From Pseudorhodoferax aquiterrae (GTDB taxonomy: Bacteria; Pseudomonadota; Gammaproteobacteria; Burkholderiales; Burkholderiaceae_C), in NCBI RefSeq assembly GCF_014652235.1, contig NZ_BMYK01000002.1, positions 1 to 64,000 on the forward strand: a stretch of DNA of 64,000 nt, given 5' to 3'. Every line of letters starts with the position of its first letter. Within the stretch, counting starts at the first letter, position 1. Under the pieces are notes generated by a model, which worked only from the letters and a program-made list of their open reading frames with translations, made no database searches and was not told where the DNA came from. The translations under genes were made by a program, and so were the position numbers. Positions 36,900 to 46,713 of the stretch are shown piece by piece.

Positions 36900-39326
36900 T
36901 CAAGTGCGAAGCCGCGCGCCCACACGTTCGCCCAGGCTGGCCAGAACGCGCTGCACGCATGACTCGATCTGTTCCTCGGCAAGTGTCGCATCTCCACCGT
37001 TCAACACCAGCCGCACTGCCAGGCTTTTCTCGTCGGTTGCCAGGCCTGCGGGTACAGGCGCCCCGGGCTTGGCACGGTAGACGTCGAACAATTCGGCACG
37101 GCGCAGTACACCGCCTGCGGCAGCCGACTGGATGGCGGCCATCAGCGCGCTGTGCGTGACCGACTCCTTGACGACCACGGCAATGTCACGCTCCACGTCC
37201 TGGAAACGCGGCACGGGCTGCGCAACGGGTACGGGCTGCGCCTGCACGGCATCGAGCTCCAGCTCGAAGAGCACGGGTGCGTGCGGCAGCTCCCAGGACT
37301 GGCGCCAGCGCGGGTGCAGCTCACCGACCACACCGATCACGCGGCCGTCGAGCAGCACGCGCGCCGCGCGGCCTGGATGCAGCGCCGGATGCTCGGTGGC
37401 CTCGAACACCGCACGCCGCGGGGCGAGCAAGGCTTCCACATCCCCTTTGACGTCGTAGAAATCGACCCGCTGGCCTTTGCGCGACCAGTCCATCGTGTCG
37501 GCGTCACCGAAGGCCAGGCCCGCCACGCGCATGGGCTGATGGATGCCTTGGACCGTGGCATCTGTGGTGGCCACCGTCGCATCGCGCAGGAACACGCGAC
37601 CGAGCTCGAACACGCGCACGCGGTTGGCACGGCGGTCCAGGTTGAACTTGAGCACCTGCAGCAGCGAGCCGATCAGCGAGGAGCGCATCACGCTCATGGG
37701 GCTGGCGATGGGATTGAGCAGCGCGATGGGATGGGCATTGCCATGCAAGTCGCGCTCCCAGGCGCTCTGCACGAAGCTGAAGTTGATGGTTTCCTGGTAA
37801 CCCAGCGCTGCCACGCGGCGGCGCACGGCGAAACGGCTGCTGCGCGATTCGGGCAGCACGCGCGCCGTGATGGGCGCCAGCGGCGGCGTGGTCGGCAAGC
37901 GCTCATAGCCGATCAAGCGCGCCACCTCCTCGATCAGGTCTTCCTCGATCTGCAGATCGAAGCGGTGCGGCGGCGGCGTCACGGTCAACACACCCTCGCC
38001 CTCTTCCACCGGGAACGCCAGGCGACGCAATGCATCGGCGCAGTCGGCCTGCGTCAGCGGCATGCCGATCACGAGCGCAGCGCGCGCCACGCGCAGCCGC
38101 ACGGGCTTTCGCGCGGGCAGCTGCAGCGTCTGGTCGTCGACGGGCCCGGCCTCGCCGCCGCAAATCTCCAGCACGAGTTGCGTGATGCGCTCGATGGTCT
38201 GCACGGTGCGGCTCGGGTCCACGCCACGCTCGAAGCGGTGGCCCGCGTCGGTGGAGAAGTTGAAGCGGCGCGAGCGGCCCTGTATCGCCTCGGGCCACCA
38301 GAACGCGGCCTCGATGTAGATGTTGCGCGTGTCGTCGGAGACGGCCGTGGCGTCGCCGCCCATGATGCCGGCCAGCGACTCGACGGCCTGTGCATCGGCG
38401 ATCACGCCGACCTTGGCATCCAGCGCCACGGTGTTGCCGTTGAGCAGTTTGAGCTGCTCGCCCTCGCGTCCCCAGCGTACCACGAGGCCGCCATGGATCT
38501 TGTCCAGGTCGAAGATGTGCGAGGGCTGGCCGGCCTCGAACATCACGTAGTTGGAGATGTCCACGAGCGGCGACACGCTGCGCTGGCCGCAGCGTGCCAG
38601 GCGCTCGACCATCCAGGCGGGCGTGGTGGCCCGCGTGTTGACGCCGCGCACGATGCGGCCCGAGAAACGGCCGCACAGCTCAGGCGCCTGGACCTGCACC
38701 GGCAGGCGGTCGTCGATGCGCGGCGCGACGGGCACAGGCTCGGTCACGAGGAGCGGGCTGCCGGTCAAGGCCGCGAGTTCGCGCGCGACACCGTAGACCG
38801 ACAAGCCGTGCGCCAGGTTGGGCGTGAGCTTGAGCGTCAGCAGCATGTCGTCCAGACCCAGGTGCACGCGAATGTCCTGCCCCAGAGGCGCGTCGGCGGC
38901 CAGTTCGAGCAGGCCGCCGTGGTCTTCGCTGAGCTGGAGCTCGCGCGCCGAGCACAGCATGCCCTGGCTCTCGACGCCGCGCAGCTTGCCCAGCTTGATG
39001 CGGAAGGGCTGGCCGTCCTCGCCGGGCGGCAGTTCGGCACCGACCAGTGCGCAGGGCGCCTTGATGCCGACGCGCGCATTCGGCGCGCCGCACACGATGT
39101 TGAGCAGCTCCGGCTGGCCGACGTCGACCTGGCACACGCGCAGGCGGTCGGCGTTCGGATGCTGGACGGCTTCCTTGATCTCGCCGACGACGATCTTGCT
39201 GAACGGCGGCGCGACGGGGCGGCGCTCCTCGACCTCCAGGCCGCCCATGGTCAGGGTTTCGGCCAGCTCGGCGCTGCCGATGGGCGGGTTGCAGAAGGCG
39301 CGCAGCCAGGACTCTGGGAATTGCAT
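36900..39326 (-). CDS. pheT: Phenylalanyl-tRNA synthetase beta subunit
   Basis: An 808-residue subunit of the alpha2-beta2 enzyme that charges tRNA-Phe. It begins MQFPESWLRAFCNPP, followed by a tRNA-binding (EMAP-like) domain (about 40-150), the B3/B4 editing domain, B5 (VGMPLTQAD... region) and a C-terminal ferredoxin-like anticodon-binding domain ending FDVYRAKPGAPVPAG...LASLGERVGARLRT. It lies 32 bases after pheS and has the normal length. Confidence 0.96.
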   Translation of the reverse strand: MQFPESWLRAFCNPPIGSAELAETLTMGGLEVEERRPVAPPFSKIVVGEIKEAVQHPNADRLRVCQVDVGQPELLNIVCGAPNARVGIKAPCALVGAELPPGEDGQPFRIKLGKLRGVESQGMLCSARELQLSEDHGGLLELAADAPLGQDIRVHLGLDDMLLTLKLTPNLAHGLSVYGVARELAALTGSPLLVTEPVPVAPRIDDRLPVQVQAPELCGRFSGRIVRGVNTRATTPAWMVERLARCGQRSVSPLVDISNYVMFEAGQPSHIFDLDKIHGGLVVRWGREGEQLKLLNGNTVALDAKVGVIADAQAVESLAGIMGGDATAVSDDTRNIYIEAAFWWPEAIQGRSRRFNFSTDAGHRFERGVDPSRTVQTIERITQLVLEICGGEAGPVDDQTLQLPARKPVRLRVARAALVIGMPLTQADCADALRRLAFPVEEGEGVLTVTPPPHRFDLQIEEDLIEEVARLIGYERLPTTPPLAPITARVLPESRSSRFAVRRRVAALGYQETINFSFVQSAWERDLHGNAHPIALLNPIASPMSVMRSSLIGSLLQVLKFNLDRRANRVRVFELGRVFLRDATVATTDATVQGIHQPMRVAGLAFGDADTMDWSRKGQRVDFYDVKGDVEALLAPRRAVFEATEHPALHPGRAARVLLDGRVIGVVGELHPRWRQSWELPHAPVLFELELDAVQAQPVPVAQPVPRFQDVERDIAVVVKESVTHSALMAAIQSAAAGGVLRRAELFDVYRAKPGAPVPAGLATDEKSLAVRLVLNGGDATLAEEQIESCVQRVLASLGERVGARLRT

Positions 39327-39358
39327 CGTTGTTCTCGTCTATTCGGAAAGCGGCGGGA

Positions 39359-40435
39359 TCACTGGAACTGCGACAGGAAGCGCAGGTCGCCGTCGAAGAA
39401 CAGCCGCAGGTCGTTCACGCCGTAGCGCAGCATGGTCAGCCGGTCCGGGCCCATGCCGAAGGCAAAGCCGATGTAGCGCTCGGGGTCCAGCCCCATGTTG
39501 CGCACCACGTTCGGATGCACCTGGCCGGAGCCGGCCACTTCCAGCCAGCGGCCGGCCAGCGGGCCGCTCTGGAACTGGATGTCGATCTCGGCACTGGGCT
39601 CGGTGAACGGGAAGAAGCTCGGGCGGAAACGCAGCACCAGGTCATCGCTCTCGAAGAAGGTGCGGCAGAAATCCGTGAACACGACCTTCAAGTCCTTGAA
39701 GCTCACGTTCTCGCCCAGCCACAGACCTTCGCACTGGTGGAACATGGGCGAGTGCGTGGCATCGCTGTCCACGCGGTAGGTGCGGCCCGGCGCGATCACG
39801 CGGATCTCGGGCGCCCGGGTCTGGCCCCTGGGATCGGCCGCGGCGGCTTCGAAGGCGGCGGCATGCTTGCGGATGTGCTGGTGGGCATAGCGCACCTGCA
39901 TCGGGCTGGTGTGCGGTCGCAGGTTGTAGGGGATGCCGTCCTCGCCCTGGATGTCGACGTAGAACGTGTCCTGCATGGAACGCGCCGGATGGTTGGGCGG
40001 GTTGTTCAGCGAGGTGAAGCTGTGCCAGTCGCTCTCGATCTCGGGGCCGTCGGCGACGTCGAAACCCATGCTCGCGAAGATGGCCTCGATGCGCTCCAGC
40101 GTGCGCGAGACCGGATGCAGCCCACCGGCACCGCGCTGGCGGCCGGGCAGCGTCACGTCCAGCGCCTCGGCCTTCAGCTGCAGGGCCAGTTCGGCATCGG
40201 CCATGCCCTGGCGTGCGGCATTCAGTGCCGCTTCGATCGCCTGCTTGGCCTGGTTGATGGCAGCGCCGCGCGTCTTCTTCTCGTCCACGCTGAGCGCGCC
40301 CATGCCCTTCATGAGCTCGGTCAGGCGACCGGACTTGCCCAGGAAGCGCGCCTTGGCGTTCTCCAGGTCGGCCGGCGTGGTGGCGGCGGTGAAGTCCTCG
40401 CGCGCCTGCGCGACGATGGCATCCAAATCGTTCAT
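39359..40435 (-). CDS. pheS: Phenylalanyl-tRNA synthetase alpha subunit
   Basis: A 358-residue class II synthetase catalytic subunit. It has an N-terminal coiled coil (residues about 1-85) and then [28 protein letters not shown]. Motif 2 is in [21 protein letters not shown] and motif 3 in the [20 protein letters not shown] end. I start at ATG 40435 ([10 protein letters not shown]). A terminator-like hairpin lies immediately upstream, between rplT and pheS. Confidence 0.96.
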   Translation of the reverse strand: MNDLDAIVAQAREDFTAATTPADLENAKARFLGKSGRLTELMKGMGALSVDEKKTRGAAINQAKQAIEAALNAARQGMADAELALQLKAEALDVTLPGRQRGAGGLHPVSRTLERIEAIFASMGFDVADGPEIESDWHSFTSLNNPPNHPARSMQDTFYVDIQGEDGIPYNLRPHTSPMQVRYAHQHIRKHAAAFEAAAADPRGQTRAPEIRVIAPGRTYRVDSDATHSPMFHQCEGLWLGENVSFKDLKVVFTDFCRTFFESDDLVLRFRPSFFPFTEPSAEIDIQFQSGPLAGRWLEVAGSGQVHPNVVRNMGLDPERYIGFAFGMGPDRLTMLRYGVNDLRLFFDGDLRFLSQFQ

Positions 40436-40451
40436 GGGAATTCTTGGCAAA

Positions 40452-40490
40452 TGAAAAAGGGCCGAGACTCCTGCAGGAAATCCCGGCCCC
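40452..40490 (-). terminator. Terminator-like hairpin (possible attenuator) before pheS
   Basis: On the minus strand, GGGCCGGGA ... TCTCGGCCC is followed by TTTTTC, 17 bases before the pheS ATG. A second hairpin (GGGTGA...TCACCC with inner GGCC-TTCG-GGCC, about 40510-40541) lies between it and rplT. The arrangement looks like a partial terminator or attenuator. I found no Phe-rich leader peptide with a start codon. Confidence 0.65.
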
Positions 40491-40550
40491 TGAGGTCCTG
40501 AGCAATGGTGGGTGAAGCCGGGCCCGAAGGCCGTCTCACCCGCGTGGCAC

Positions 40551-40910
40551 TCAGGCCGCCAGCTTGGCCTTGACCTGCTCGACGATGCCGGCAAAAGCGG
40601 CCTTGTCGTGCACGGCGATGTCGGCCAACACCTTGCGGTCGATCTCGATCGACGCCTTCTTCAGGCCATTGGCGAACTGGCTGTAGGTCAGGCCCAGTTC
40701 ACGTGCAGCGGCGTTGATACGCGCGATCCACAGCTGACGGAACACGCGCTTGCGGGTCCGACGGTCGCGGTAGGCGTATTGGCCCGCCTTCATCACCGCC
40801 TGCTTGGCGATGCGGAAGACGTTGCCGCGGCGGCCGCGGAAACCCTTGGCGAGGTTCAGAACTTTCTTGTGACGTGCACGTGCGGTGACACCACGTTTGA
40901 CGCGAGGCAT
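40551..40910 (-). CDS. rplT: Ribosomal protein bL20
   Basis: A 119-residue 50S protein, [30 protein letters not shown]..., full length and strongly basic. It is needed for early 50S assembly, and in E. coli it represses its own operon by binding the rpmI leader. It follows rpmI by 27 bases. Confidence 0.98.
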   Translation of the reverse strand: MPRVKRGVTARARHKKVLNLAKGFRGRRGNVFRIAKQAVMKAGQYAYRDRRTRKRVFRQLWIARINAAARELGLTYSQFANGLKKASIEIDRKVLADIAVHDKAAFAGIVEQVKAKLAA

Positions 40911-40937
40911 TGAATTACTCCTTGTTCGTCTTGAGAA

Positions 40938-41141
40938 TCAGATGCCGCGGCCGGGCAGCATCTGCGCCATCGAGGCCATGTTGGTCTCGTGCACAGACAC
41001 AGCACCACGCAGTTGGCGCTTGTTCTTGGTGGTCTTCTTGGTCAGGATGTGACGCTTGAAGGCTTGACCGCGCTTGACGGTGCCACCGGGACGAACGCGG
41101 AAGCGTTTCTTCGCCGCGCTCTTGGTCTTCATTTTGGGCAT
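40938..41141 (-). CDS. rpmI: Ribosomal protein bL35
   Basis: A 67-residue basic 50S protein, [20 protein letters not shown]..., complete. It is preceded by GAAGGAG a few bases before the ATG. The 152-base gap to infC on its upstream side contains no gene and may hold the leader structure used for L20 control. Confidence 0.98.
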   Translation of the reverse strand: MPKMKTKSAAKKRFRVRPGGTVKRGQAFKRHILTKKTTKNKRQLRGAVSVHETNMASMAQMLPGRGI

Positions 41142-41293
41142 GTGACTGCTCCTTCTTGGTTGTGCTCGTGAGGCGCCGGAAACCGATCCCGGACTTGTTG
41201 GCCCCGAGCCACTTTTGGTGCGAAGGCCTGGTGGCCCTCGCGTTCAGCGCCGGCAGGCGACCAACCCGCCGACGTTGAATTCTTCGTCCTGCC

Positions 41294-41890
41294 TCAGGAA
41301 GCTGCGCTGGGCGCGGCTTCCGCGGCAGGCTTGGCCGCAGCCGGCTTCTTGCGCGCCGGCGCGATCATCATGATCATCTGGCGGCCTTCCAGCTTCGGAA
41401 ACTGCTCGACGATGATGCTGTCGGCCAGGTCGTTGCGGATGCGCTGCAACAGCGCCATGCCCAATTCCTGGTGCGTAATCTCGCGGCCGCGGAAGCGCAG
41501 CGTGATCTTGCATTTGTCGCCATCGGCCAGAAAGCGCCGGATGTTGCGCATCTTGATGTTGTAGTCGCCGTCGTCCGTACCCGGACGGAACTTGACTTCC
41601 TTGATCTCGATGACCGTCTGCTTGGCTTTCGCGTCGGCCGCCTTCTTCTGCTCTTGGTATTTGAACTTGCCGTAGTCCATCAACCGGCAGACGGGCGGGT
41701 TCGCCGCGGCGACGACCTCGACGAGGTCCACGTCCAGCTCGCCCGCCATGCGCAAGGCCTCGGCCAGACTCACGATGCCCAGGGGCTCGTTCTCGGGTCC
41801 GGACAGACGCACCTCCGGGGCCATGATCTCCCGGTTCAGGCGGTGCTTGCGTTCTTCGCGGTGACGACGGTCACGAAAATCAGTAGCGAT
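41294..41890 (-). CDS. infC: Translation initiation factor IF-3 with ATC start codon
   Basis: A 198-residue factor that binds the 30S subunit and checks the start codon. Reading upstream from the internal ATG at 41824 gives the conserved N-terminus [21 protein letters not shown], which has no ATG in front of it. The only sensible start is ATC at 41890-41888, preceded by AAGGA. A rare start codon in infC is the known basis of its autoregulation (AUU in E. coli). Without this segment, the N-terminal domain would be damaged. A Lys/Ala-rich C-terminal tail follows the normal end. Confidence 0.93.
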   Translation of the reverse strand: MATDFRDRRHREERKHRLNREIMAPEVRLSGPENEPLGIVSLAEALRMAGELDVDLVEVVAAANPPVCRLMDYGKFKYQEQKKAADAKAKQTVIEIKEVKFRPGTDDGDYNIKMRNIRRFLADGDKCKITLRFRGREITHQELGMALLQRIRNDLADSIIVEQFPKLEGRQMIMMIAPARKKPAAAKPAAEAAPSAAS

Positions 41891-41988
41891 GGCTCAATCC
41901 TTCAACATCAAACGCTATGTTTAAAATAGCAACAGCCGCCGTGTGCGCGCGGCCAAAACCGAACAAGGGGTCTTGCCTGACCCCGGAT

Positions 41989-43896
41989 TCATGCCTTGGA
42001 AGCGATGTCTGCGGCAAGCTTCGCTTGGAAGTCCTGTAGCGGCATCACACCGAGGTCCAGATTGCCTCGGGCACGCACTGCGACGGCACCGGCTTCCCGC
42101 TCTTTGTCACCCACGACAAGGATGTAAGGAAGCTTTTGCATCGAATGCTCCCGTATTTTACGGGTAATCTTCTCGTTGCGCAGATCAAGCTCTACCCTAA
42201 ACCCTTGATCCAGCAGCGTTTTGGCAACAGTCCGCGCGTAATCGGCCTGTCCGTCCGTGATGTTGAGGACGGAAACTTGCTTGGGCGCGAGCCACGCAGG
42301 CAGCGCGCCGGCGTGCTGCTCGATCAGGATGCCGATGAAACGCTCCAGGCTGCCGACGATGGCCCGGTGCAGCATGATGGGTCGGTGGCGCGCGCCATCC
42401 TCGCCCACGAAATCGGCGTCCAGGCGTTCAGGCAGGTTCGGATCGACCTGCATCGTTCCGCACTGCCACTGGCGGCCCAGCGCGTCCTTGAGCACGTATT
42501 CGATCTTGGGGCCATAGAAGGCGCCCTCGCCCGGCAGGTACTCGAATTCGCAGCCGGAGGCGCGCAGGCCCTCGGCCAGCGCGGCCTCGGCCTTGTCCCA
42601 ACTCTCTTCGCTGCCGATCCGCTTCTCGGGGCGTGTGGACAGCTTGTAGAGAATCTCCGTGAAGCCGAAGTCCTTGTAGACCTTCTGCAGCAGCGTCGTG
42701 AAGGCCGTGACTTCGCCCTGGATCATGTCTTCGGTGCAGAAGATGTGGCCGTCGTCCTGCGTGAAGCCGCGCACGCGCATGATCCCGTGCAGGCCACCCG
42801 TGGGCTCGTTGCGGTGGCAGTTGCCGAACTCCCCGTAGCGCAGCGGCAAGTCACGGTAACTCTTGATGCCCTGCTTGAAGATCAGGATGTGGCCCGGGCA
42901 GTTCATCGGCTTGAGCGCGTAGTCGCGCTTTTCCGATTCCGTGACGAACATGTTCTCGCGGTACTTGTCCCAGTGGCCCGTCTTCTCCCACAGGCCCTTG
43001 TCCAAGATCTGCGGCCCCTTGACCTCCTGGTAGCCGTTGTCGCGGTACACGCGGCGCATGTACTGCTCGACCTCCTGCCACAGCGTCCAGCCCTTGGGAT
43101 GCCAGAACACCATGCCTGGAGCGTGGTCGTCGATGTGAAACAGGTCGAGCTCGCGGCCCAGCTTGCGGTGATCGCGCTTCTCGGCCTCCTCCAGCATCGT
43201 GAGGTATTGCTGGAGCTCGTCCTTCGTGGCCCAGGCCGTGCCGTAGATGCGCTGCAGCATCTCGTTGCGGTGGTCGCCGCGCCAGTAGGCGCCGGCCACT
43301 TTCATGAGCTTGAAGAAGCGCAGCTTGCCCGTGCTGGGCACGTGCGGGCCGCGGCACAGGTCTTCGAACTTGCCTTCGCGGTACAGCGACACATCTTCGT
43401 TGGACGGGATGCTCGCGATGATCTCGGCCTTGTAATGCTCGCCCAGGCCCTCGAAATACGCGACGGCCTCGTCCCGCGGCAACACGCGGCGCACCACGGG
43501 CTCGTCCTTGGCGGCCAGTTCGGCCATCTTCTTCTCGATGGCGACCAGGTCCTCGGGCGTGAACGGGCGCTTGTACGAGAAGTCGTAGTAGAAGCCGTTC
43601 TCGATGACCGGACCGATCGTGACCTGGGCCTCGGGGAACAGCTCCTTGACGGCATAGGCCAGCAGGTGGGCCGTGGAGTGGCGGATCACCTCCAGGCCAT
43701 CGGCGTCCTTGGCCGTCACGATGGACAGCGGACTGTTGGCCGTGATCTGGTGGCTCGTGTCGACGACCTTGCCGTTGATCTTGCCGGCCAAGGCCGCCTT
43801 GGCCAGGCCGGAGCCGATCGACGCAGCGACTTCGGCCACCGTGACCGGGCCGGGGAACTCGCGCTGCGAACCGTCGGGAAGCGTGATGTGGATCAT
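41989..43896 (-). CDS. thrS: Threonyl-tRNA synthetase
   Basis: A 635-residue enzyme. The TGS domain begins [14 protein letters not shown], and the editing domain carries [16 protein letters not shown] (HxxxH) with the later second-half cysteine region. The class II core has the zinc ligands in MNCPGHI and the H residues of the YRDLP...FTQDDGHIF region. The anticodon-binding domain starts at [15 protein letters not shown] 43911 (MSIEP) is the alternative start. Upstream is a threonine-rich leader peptide and terminator (43932-44064), so expression should respond to charged tRNA-Thr. Confidence 0.96.
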   Translation of the reverse strand: MIHITLPDGSQREFPGPVTVAEVAASIGSGLAKAALAGKINGKVVDTSHQITANSPLSIVTAKDADGLEVIRHSTAHLLAYAVKELFPEAQVTIGPVIENGFYYDFSYKRPFTPEDLVAIEKKMAELAAKDEPVVRRVLPRDEAVAYFEGLGEHYKAEIIASIPSNEDVSLYREGKFEDLCRGPHVPSTGKLRFFKLMKVAGAYWRGDHRNEMLQRIYGTAWATKDELQQYLTMLEEAEKRDHRKLGRELDLFHIDDHAPGMVFWHPKGWTLWQEVEQYMRRVYRDNGYQEVKGPQILDKGLWEKTGHWDKYRENMFVTESEKRDYALKPMNCPGHILIFKQGIKSYRDLPLRYGEFGNCHRNEPTGGLHGIMRVRGFTQDDGHIFCTEDMIQGEVTAFTTLLQKVYKDFGFTEILYKLSTRPEKRIGSEESWDKAEAALAEGLRASGCEFEYLPGEGAFYGPKIEYVLKDALGRQWQCGTMQVDPNLPERLDADFVGEDGARHRPIMLHRAIVGSLERFIGILIEQHAGALPAWLAPKQVSVLNITDGQADYARTVAKTLLDQGFRVELDLRNEKITRKIREHSMQKLPYILVVGDKEREAGAVAVRARGNLDLGVMPLQDFQAKLAADIASKA

Positions 43897-43931
43897 GGGT
43901 TCTATGCTCATCAGGAAGAGAGATCGCGCCA

Positions 43932-43962
43932 ACAAAAAAGCGCGGAACAAGTCCGCGCTTTT
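43932..43962 (-). terminator. Attenuator terminator of the thrS leader
   Basis: On the minus strand, GCGCGGA-CTTGT-TCCGCGC is followed by TTTTTT, 36 bases before the thrS ATG. An upstream segment (43986-43997, GTCCGTTCGCGC on the minus strand) can pair with the 5' arm GCGCGGAC and would act as antiterminator. Together with the leader peptide at 44002-44064 this forms a classic amino-acid attenuator. Confidence 0.82.
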
Positions 43963-44001
43963 CTGGTGGGGATGCAGGCAGGCAGGCGCGAACGGACGGC
44001 C

Positions 44002-44064
44002 CTAAGGTCCAGTGGACGGGCCGGTGGAGGTCTCCGTCGTAGTTCGCGGTGTCATAACCAGCAT
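44002..44064 (-). CDS. Threonine-rich leader peptide of thrS
   Basis: A 20-residue open frame, MLVMTPRTTTETSTGPSTGP, with seven threonine codons, three of them consecutive, and a TAG stop. GAGAAAGG lies just before the ATG. It ends about 40 bases before the terminator hairpin. If Thr-tRNA is scarce the ribosome would stall in the ACT-ACG-ACG run and favour the antiterminator. This is sequence-based inference; the layout is that of thrL or hisL-type control but on a synthetase gene. Confidence 0.75.
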   Translation of the reverse strand: MLVMTPRTTTETSTGPSTGP

Positions 44065-44118
44065 GCCTTTCTCGCCCTTGTTGGTGGAAGCAAAGCGCGC
44101 ATTCTAGCGGGCCGCATG

Positions 44119-44152
44119 AAAAAAAGGCCCCAGCAGTTGCCCACCGGAGCCC
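44119..44152 (-). terminator. Rho-independent terminator after aceA
   Basis: On the minus strand GGCTCCGG ... CTGGGGCC is followed by TTTTTTT, 20 bases after the aceA stop. The stem includes G-U pairs. It separates aceA from the thrS leader. Confidence 0.7.
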
Positions 44153-44171
44153 TGTCTCCTCGTTCTGTCAA

Positions 44172-45503
44172 TCAGTGGAACTGTTCTTCCTCGGTCGAGC
44201 CGGTCAGCGCCTTGACGCTGGACGAGCCGCCCTGGATCACGGTGGTCACGTCGTCGAAGTAGCCGGCGCCGACTTCCTGCTGGTGCGAGACGAAGGTGTA
44301 GCCCTGCTCGCGCGCTGCGAATTCCGGCTCCTGCACCATCTCCACGTAGTGCTTCATGCCTTCGCCGCGTGCATAGGCATGGGCGAACTTGAAGGTGTTG
44401 TACCAGTTGACGTGAATGCCGGCCAAGGTGATGAACTGGTACTTGTAGCCCAGCGCGGACAGTTCGTCCTGGAACTTGGCGATCGTCTTGTCGTCCAGGT
44501 TCTTCTTCCAGTTGAACGAGGGCGAGCAGTTGTACGACAGCAGCTTGCCCGGGCTCTTGGCATGCACGGCCTGTGCGAACTCACGGGCGAAGCCCAGGTC
44601 CGGCGTGCCGGTTTCGCACCAGACCAGATCGGCGTAGGGCGCGTAGGCCACGCCGCGGCTGATGGCCTGCTCCAGACCGTTCTTGACGCGGTAGAAGCCT
44701 TCCTGCGTGCGCTCGCCCGTCAGGAAGGGCTTGTCGTTGGCGTCGTGGTCGGAGGTGATCAGGTTGGCCGCTTCCGCATCGGTGCGCGCCAGCACGATGG
44801 TGGAGACGCCCATCACGTCGGCGGCGAAGCGCGCGGCGATCAGCTTCTCGCAGGCCTCCTGCGTGGGGACCAGCACCTTGCCGCCCATGTGGCCGCACTT
44901 CTTGACGGCGGCCAGTTGGTCTTCGAAGTGCACGCCCGCGGCGCCGGCCGCGATCATGTTCTTCATGAGTTCGAACGCGTTCAGCACGCCGCCGAAGCCG
45001 GCTTCCGCATCGGCCACGATGGGCAGGAAGTAGTCGATGAACTCCTTGTGGCCCGGCTCGATGCCACGGCCCCACTGGATCTCGTCGGCGCGCTTGAAGG
45101 TGTTGTTGATGCGGCGGACCATGGTCGGCACCGAGTCGTAGGCGTACAACGACTGGTCGGGGTACATGGTCTCGGAGGTGTTGCCGTCGGCGGCCACCTG
45201 CCAGCCCGACAGGTACACGGCCTCCAGGCCTGCCTTGGCCTGCTGCATGGCCTGACCGGCGGAGATCGCGCCGAAGGCGTTCACGTAGCCCTTCTTGGCG
45301 CCGCCGTTGATCTTCTCCCACAGCTTGTCGGCACCGCGCTTGGCCAGCGTGTACTCGATCGGCAGCGAGCCGCGCAGGCGCACCACGTCGGCCGCGCTGT
45401 AGCCACGCTTGACGCCCTTCCAGCGCGGATTGGTCGCCCAGTCCTTTTCGAGGGCGGCGATCTGCTGTTCACGGCTGAGTTGTTCGGTGAGCGATTGGGG
45501 CAT
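44172..45503 (-). CDS. aceA: Isocitrate lyase
   Basis: A 443-residue enzyme of the glyoxylate shunt that splits isocitrate to glyoxylate and succinate. The catalytic KKCGHMGGK motif is at residues 201-209, with C203. Further landmarks are [22 protein letters not shown] and the [12 protein letters not shown] segment. An AGGAG lies 7 bases before ATG 45503. Two palindromic operators sit 40-83 bases upstream. Malate synthase is not in the window. Glyoxylate from this step could feed the aminotransferase or reductase genes elsewhere in the window. Confidence 0.97.
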   Translation of the reverse strand: MPQSLTEQLSREQQIAALEKDWATNPRWKGVKRGYSAADVVRLRGSLPIEYTLAKRGADKLWEKINGGAKKGYVNAFGAISAGQAMQQAKAGLEAVYLSGWQVAADGNTSETMYPDQSLYAYDSVPTMVRRINNTFKRADEIQWGRGIEPGHKEFIDYFLPIVADAEAGFGGVLNAFELMKNMIAAGAAGVHFEDQLAAVKKCGHMGGKVLVPTQEACEKLIAARFAADVMGVSTIVLARTDAEAANLITSDHDANDKPFLTGERTQEGFYRVKNGLEQAISRGVAYAPYADLVWCETGTPDLGFAREFAQAVHAKSPGKLLSYNCSPSFNWKKNLDDKTIAKFQDELSALGYKYQFITLAGIHVNWYNTFKFAHAYARGEGMKHYVEMVQEPEFAAREQGYTFVSHQQEVGAGYFDDVTTVIQGGSSSVKALTGSTEEEQFH

Positions 45504-45542
45504 GGAAATCTCCTGAGCGTTGATGGGACGAACAAATTCTAT

Positions 45543-45586
45543 GTCTTATATAAGACTTGATAAACCTCATATGTCTTATACAAGAC
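45543..45586. promoter_or_regulatory. Tandem GTCTTATATAAGAC operators of aceA
   Basis: The perfect palindrome GTCTTATATAAGAC (45543-45556) and a one-mismatch copy GTCTTATACAAGAC (45573-45586) have centres 30 bases apart. Both overlap the likely aceA promoter (TATAAG boxes on the minus strand). This is a strong sign of control by a dimeric regulator, perhaps of the GntR type known for related palindromes in Burkholderiales. The remaining 45587-45783 shows nothing else. Confidence 0.72.
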
Positions 45587-45783
45587 AAAAAAATTCCTCT
45601 TCCTAAACAATGGCTTAAACCATGCATTTCTCAACACGAAATCAAAAGTTTCATCCCAAAACGTGGGTCAAATGAAAGCCCGGTAAATATTCCGTATTGT
45701 GAAACAGCATTTTGGTGATGCAGTGCAGCAATCCGCGTCGCGGCCATCGGCCATGATGCGCGGCTCTTCGCCCCAACTCCTAC

Positions 45784-46713
45784 ATGAGATTCGTGACCTC
45801 CTCCACCCATCGCCTCGTCGCGAGTGCCTGCCTCGCCGCCAGCATGATCCTGGTCGGCAGCTATGTCGCGCTGTCCAAACCTCTGGCGGCCGCCTTCCCG
45901 GTTCTGTTGCTGGCATGGCTGCGTTTCGGCATCGCCGCCATCGCCATGCTGCCCTGGCTGCGCAAGCCGGCCAACGAACCACCGATGCAGCCCAGCACCC
46001 GCCGCCTTGTGTTCCTGGAATCCTTCCTCGGCAACTTCCTGTTCTCCATCTGCATGATCTACGGCGTCAGCATGACGAGCGCCGTATCCGCAGGCGTAGT
46101 CATGGCGGCCATCCCGGCCGCTGTGGCCGTCGCCAGCTGGCTGCTGCTGCGCGAACGCGTCACGGGCCGCACCTGGGCAGCGGTGGCCTGCGCGGTGGTG
46201 GGCATCGGTCTGTTGGCCATTGCCAAGCCAGGCCACGACATGCCAGGCGGCGGCAGCCAAGGAAAGGCGGTGCTGGGCCACCTGCTGCTGTTCGCCGCGG
46301 TGCTGTGCGAGGCCGCGTACGCGGTCATCGGGAAGAAGCTCACGGGCACCCTGGGGCCCAAGCGCATCAGCGCACTGATCAACCTCTGGGGCCTGGCGCT
46401 CGCCACACCGTTCGGGCTGTACTTCGCCGCACAGTTCGACTTCGGCGCCGTCAGCGCGGGGCTGTGGACGCTGCTGCTGTTCTATGCCCTGGCCGCCAGC
46501 GTCTGGACCGTGTGGCTCTGGATGACCGGGCTGCGCACCATCCCAGCGGCGCAGGCTGGCGTGTTCACCGTGCTGCTGCCCGTCAGCGCCGCCTTGACGG
46601 GCGTGCTCGCGCTCGGTGAGCGGATGGGCGCCCTCGAATTGCTGGCGCTGGCGATCGCGCTGGTCGGCGTGGCCCTCGCAACGCTGCCAGGCCCCTCGGT
46701 CAGCGATCTTTGA
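45784..46713 (+). CDS. DMT (EamA) family transporter
   Basis: A 309-residue protein with ten hydrophobic helices in two EamA units (VLLLAWLRFGIAAIAMLPWL in the first; MTGLRTIPAAQAGVFTVLLPVSAALTG in the second). Such proteins commonly export amino acids or their analogues. It is convergent with the Lrp-type gene, overlapping it by 14 bases. Lrp neighbours often control amino-acid exporters, which would fit here. The substrate is unknown. Confidence 0.83.
   Translation: MRFVTSSTHRLVASACLAASMILVGSYVALSKPLAAAFPVLLLAWLRFGIAAIAMLPWLRKPANEPPMQPSTRRLVFLESFLGNFLFSICMIYGVSMTSAVSAGVVMAAIPAAVAVASWLLLRERVTGRTWAAVACAVVGIGLLAIAKPGHDMPGGGSQGKAVLGHLLLFAAVLCEAAYAVIGKKLTGTLGPKRISALINLWGLALATPFGLYFAAQFDFGAVSAGLWTLLLFYALAASVWTVWLWMTGLRTIPAAQAGVFTVLLPVSAALTGVLALGERMGALELLALAIALVGVALATLPGPSVSDL

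Noticed and set aside
40436-40594. A Phe-rich leader peptide for pheST
   Set aside because: The frame upstream of pheS does contain several Phe codons, but it has no start codon after the rplT stop and is continuous with pheS.
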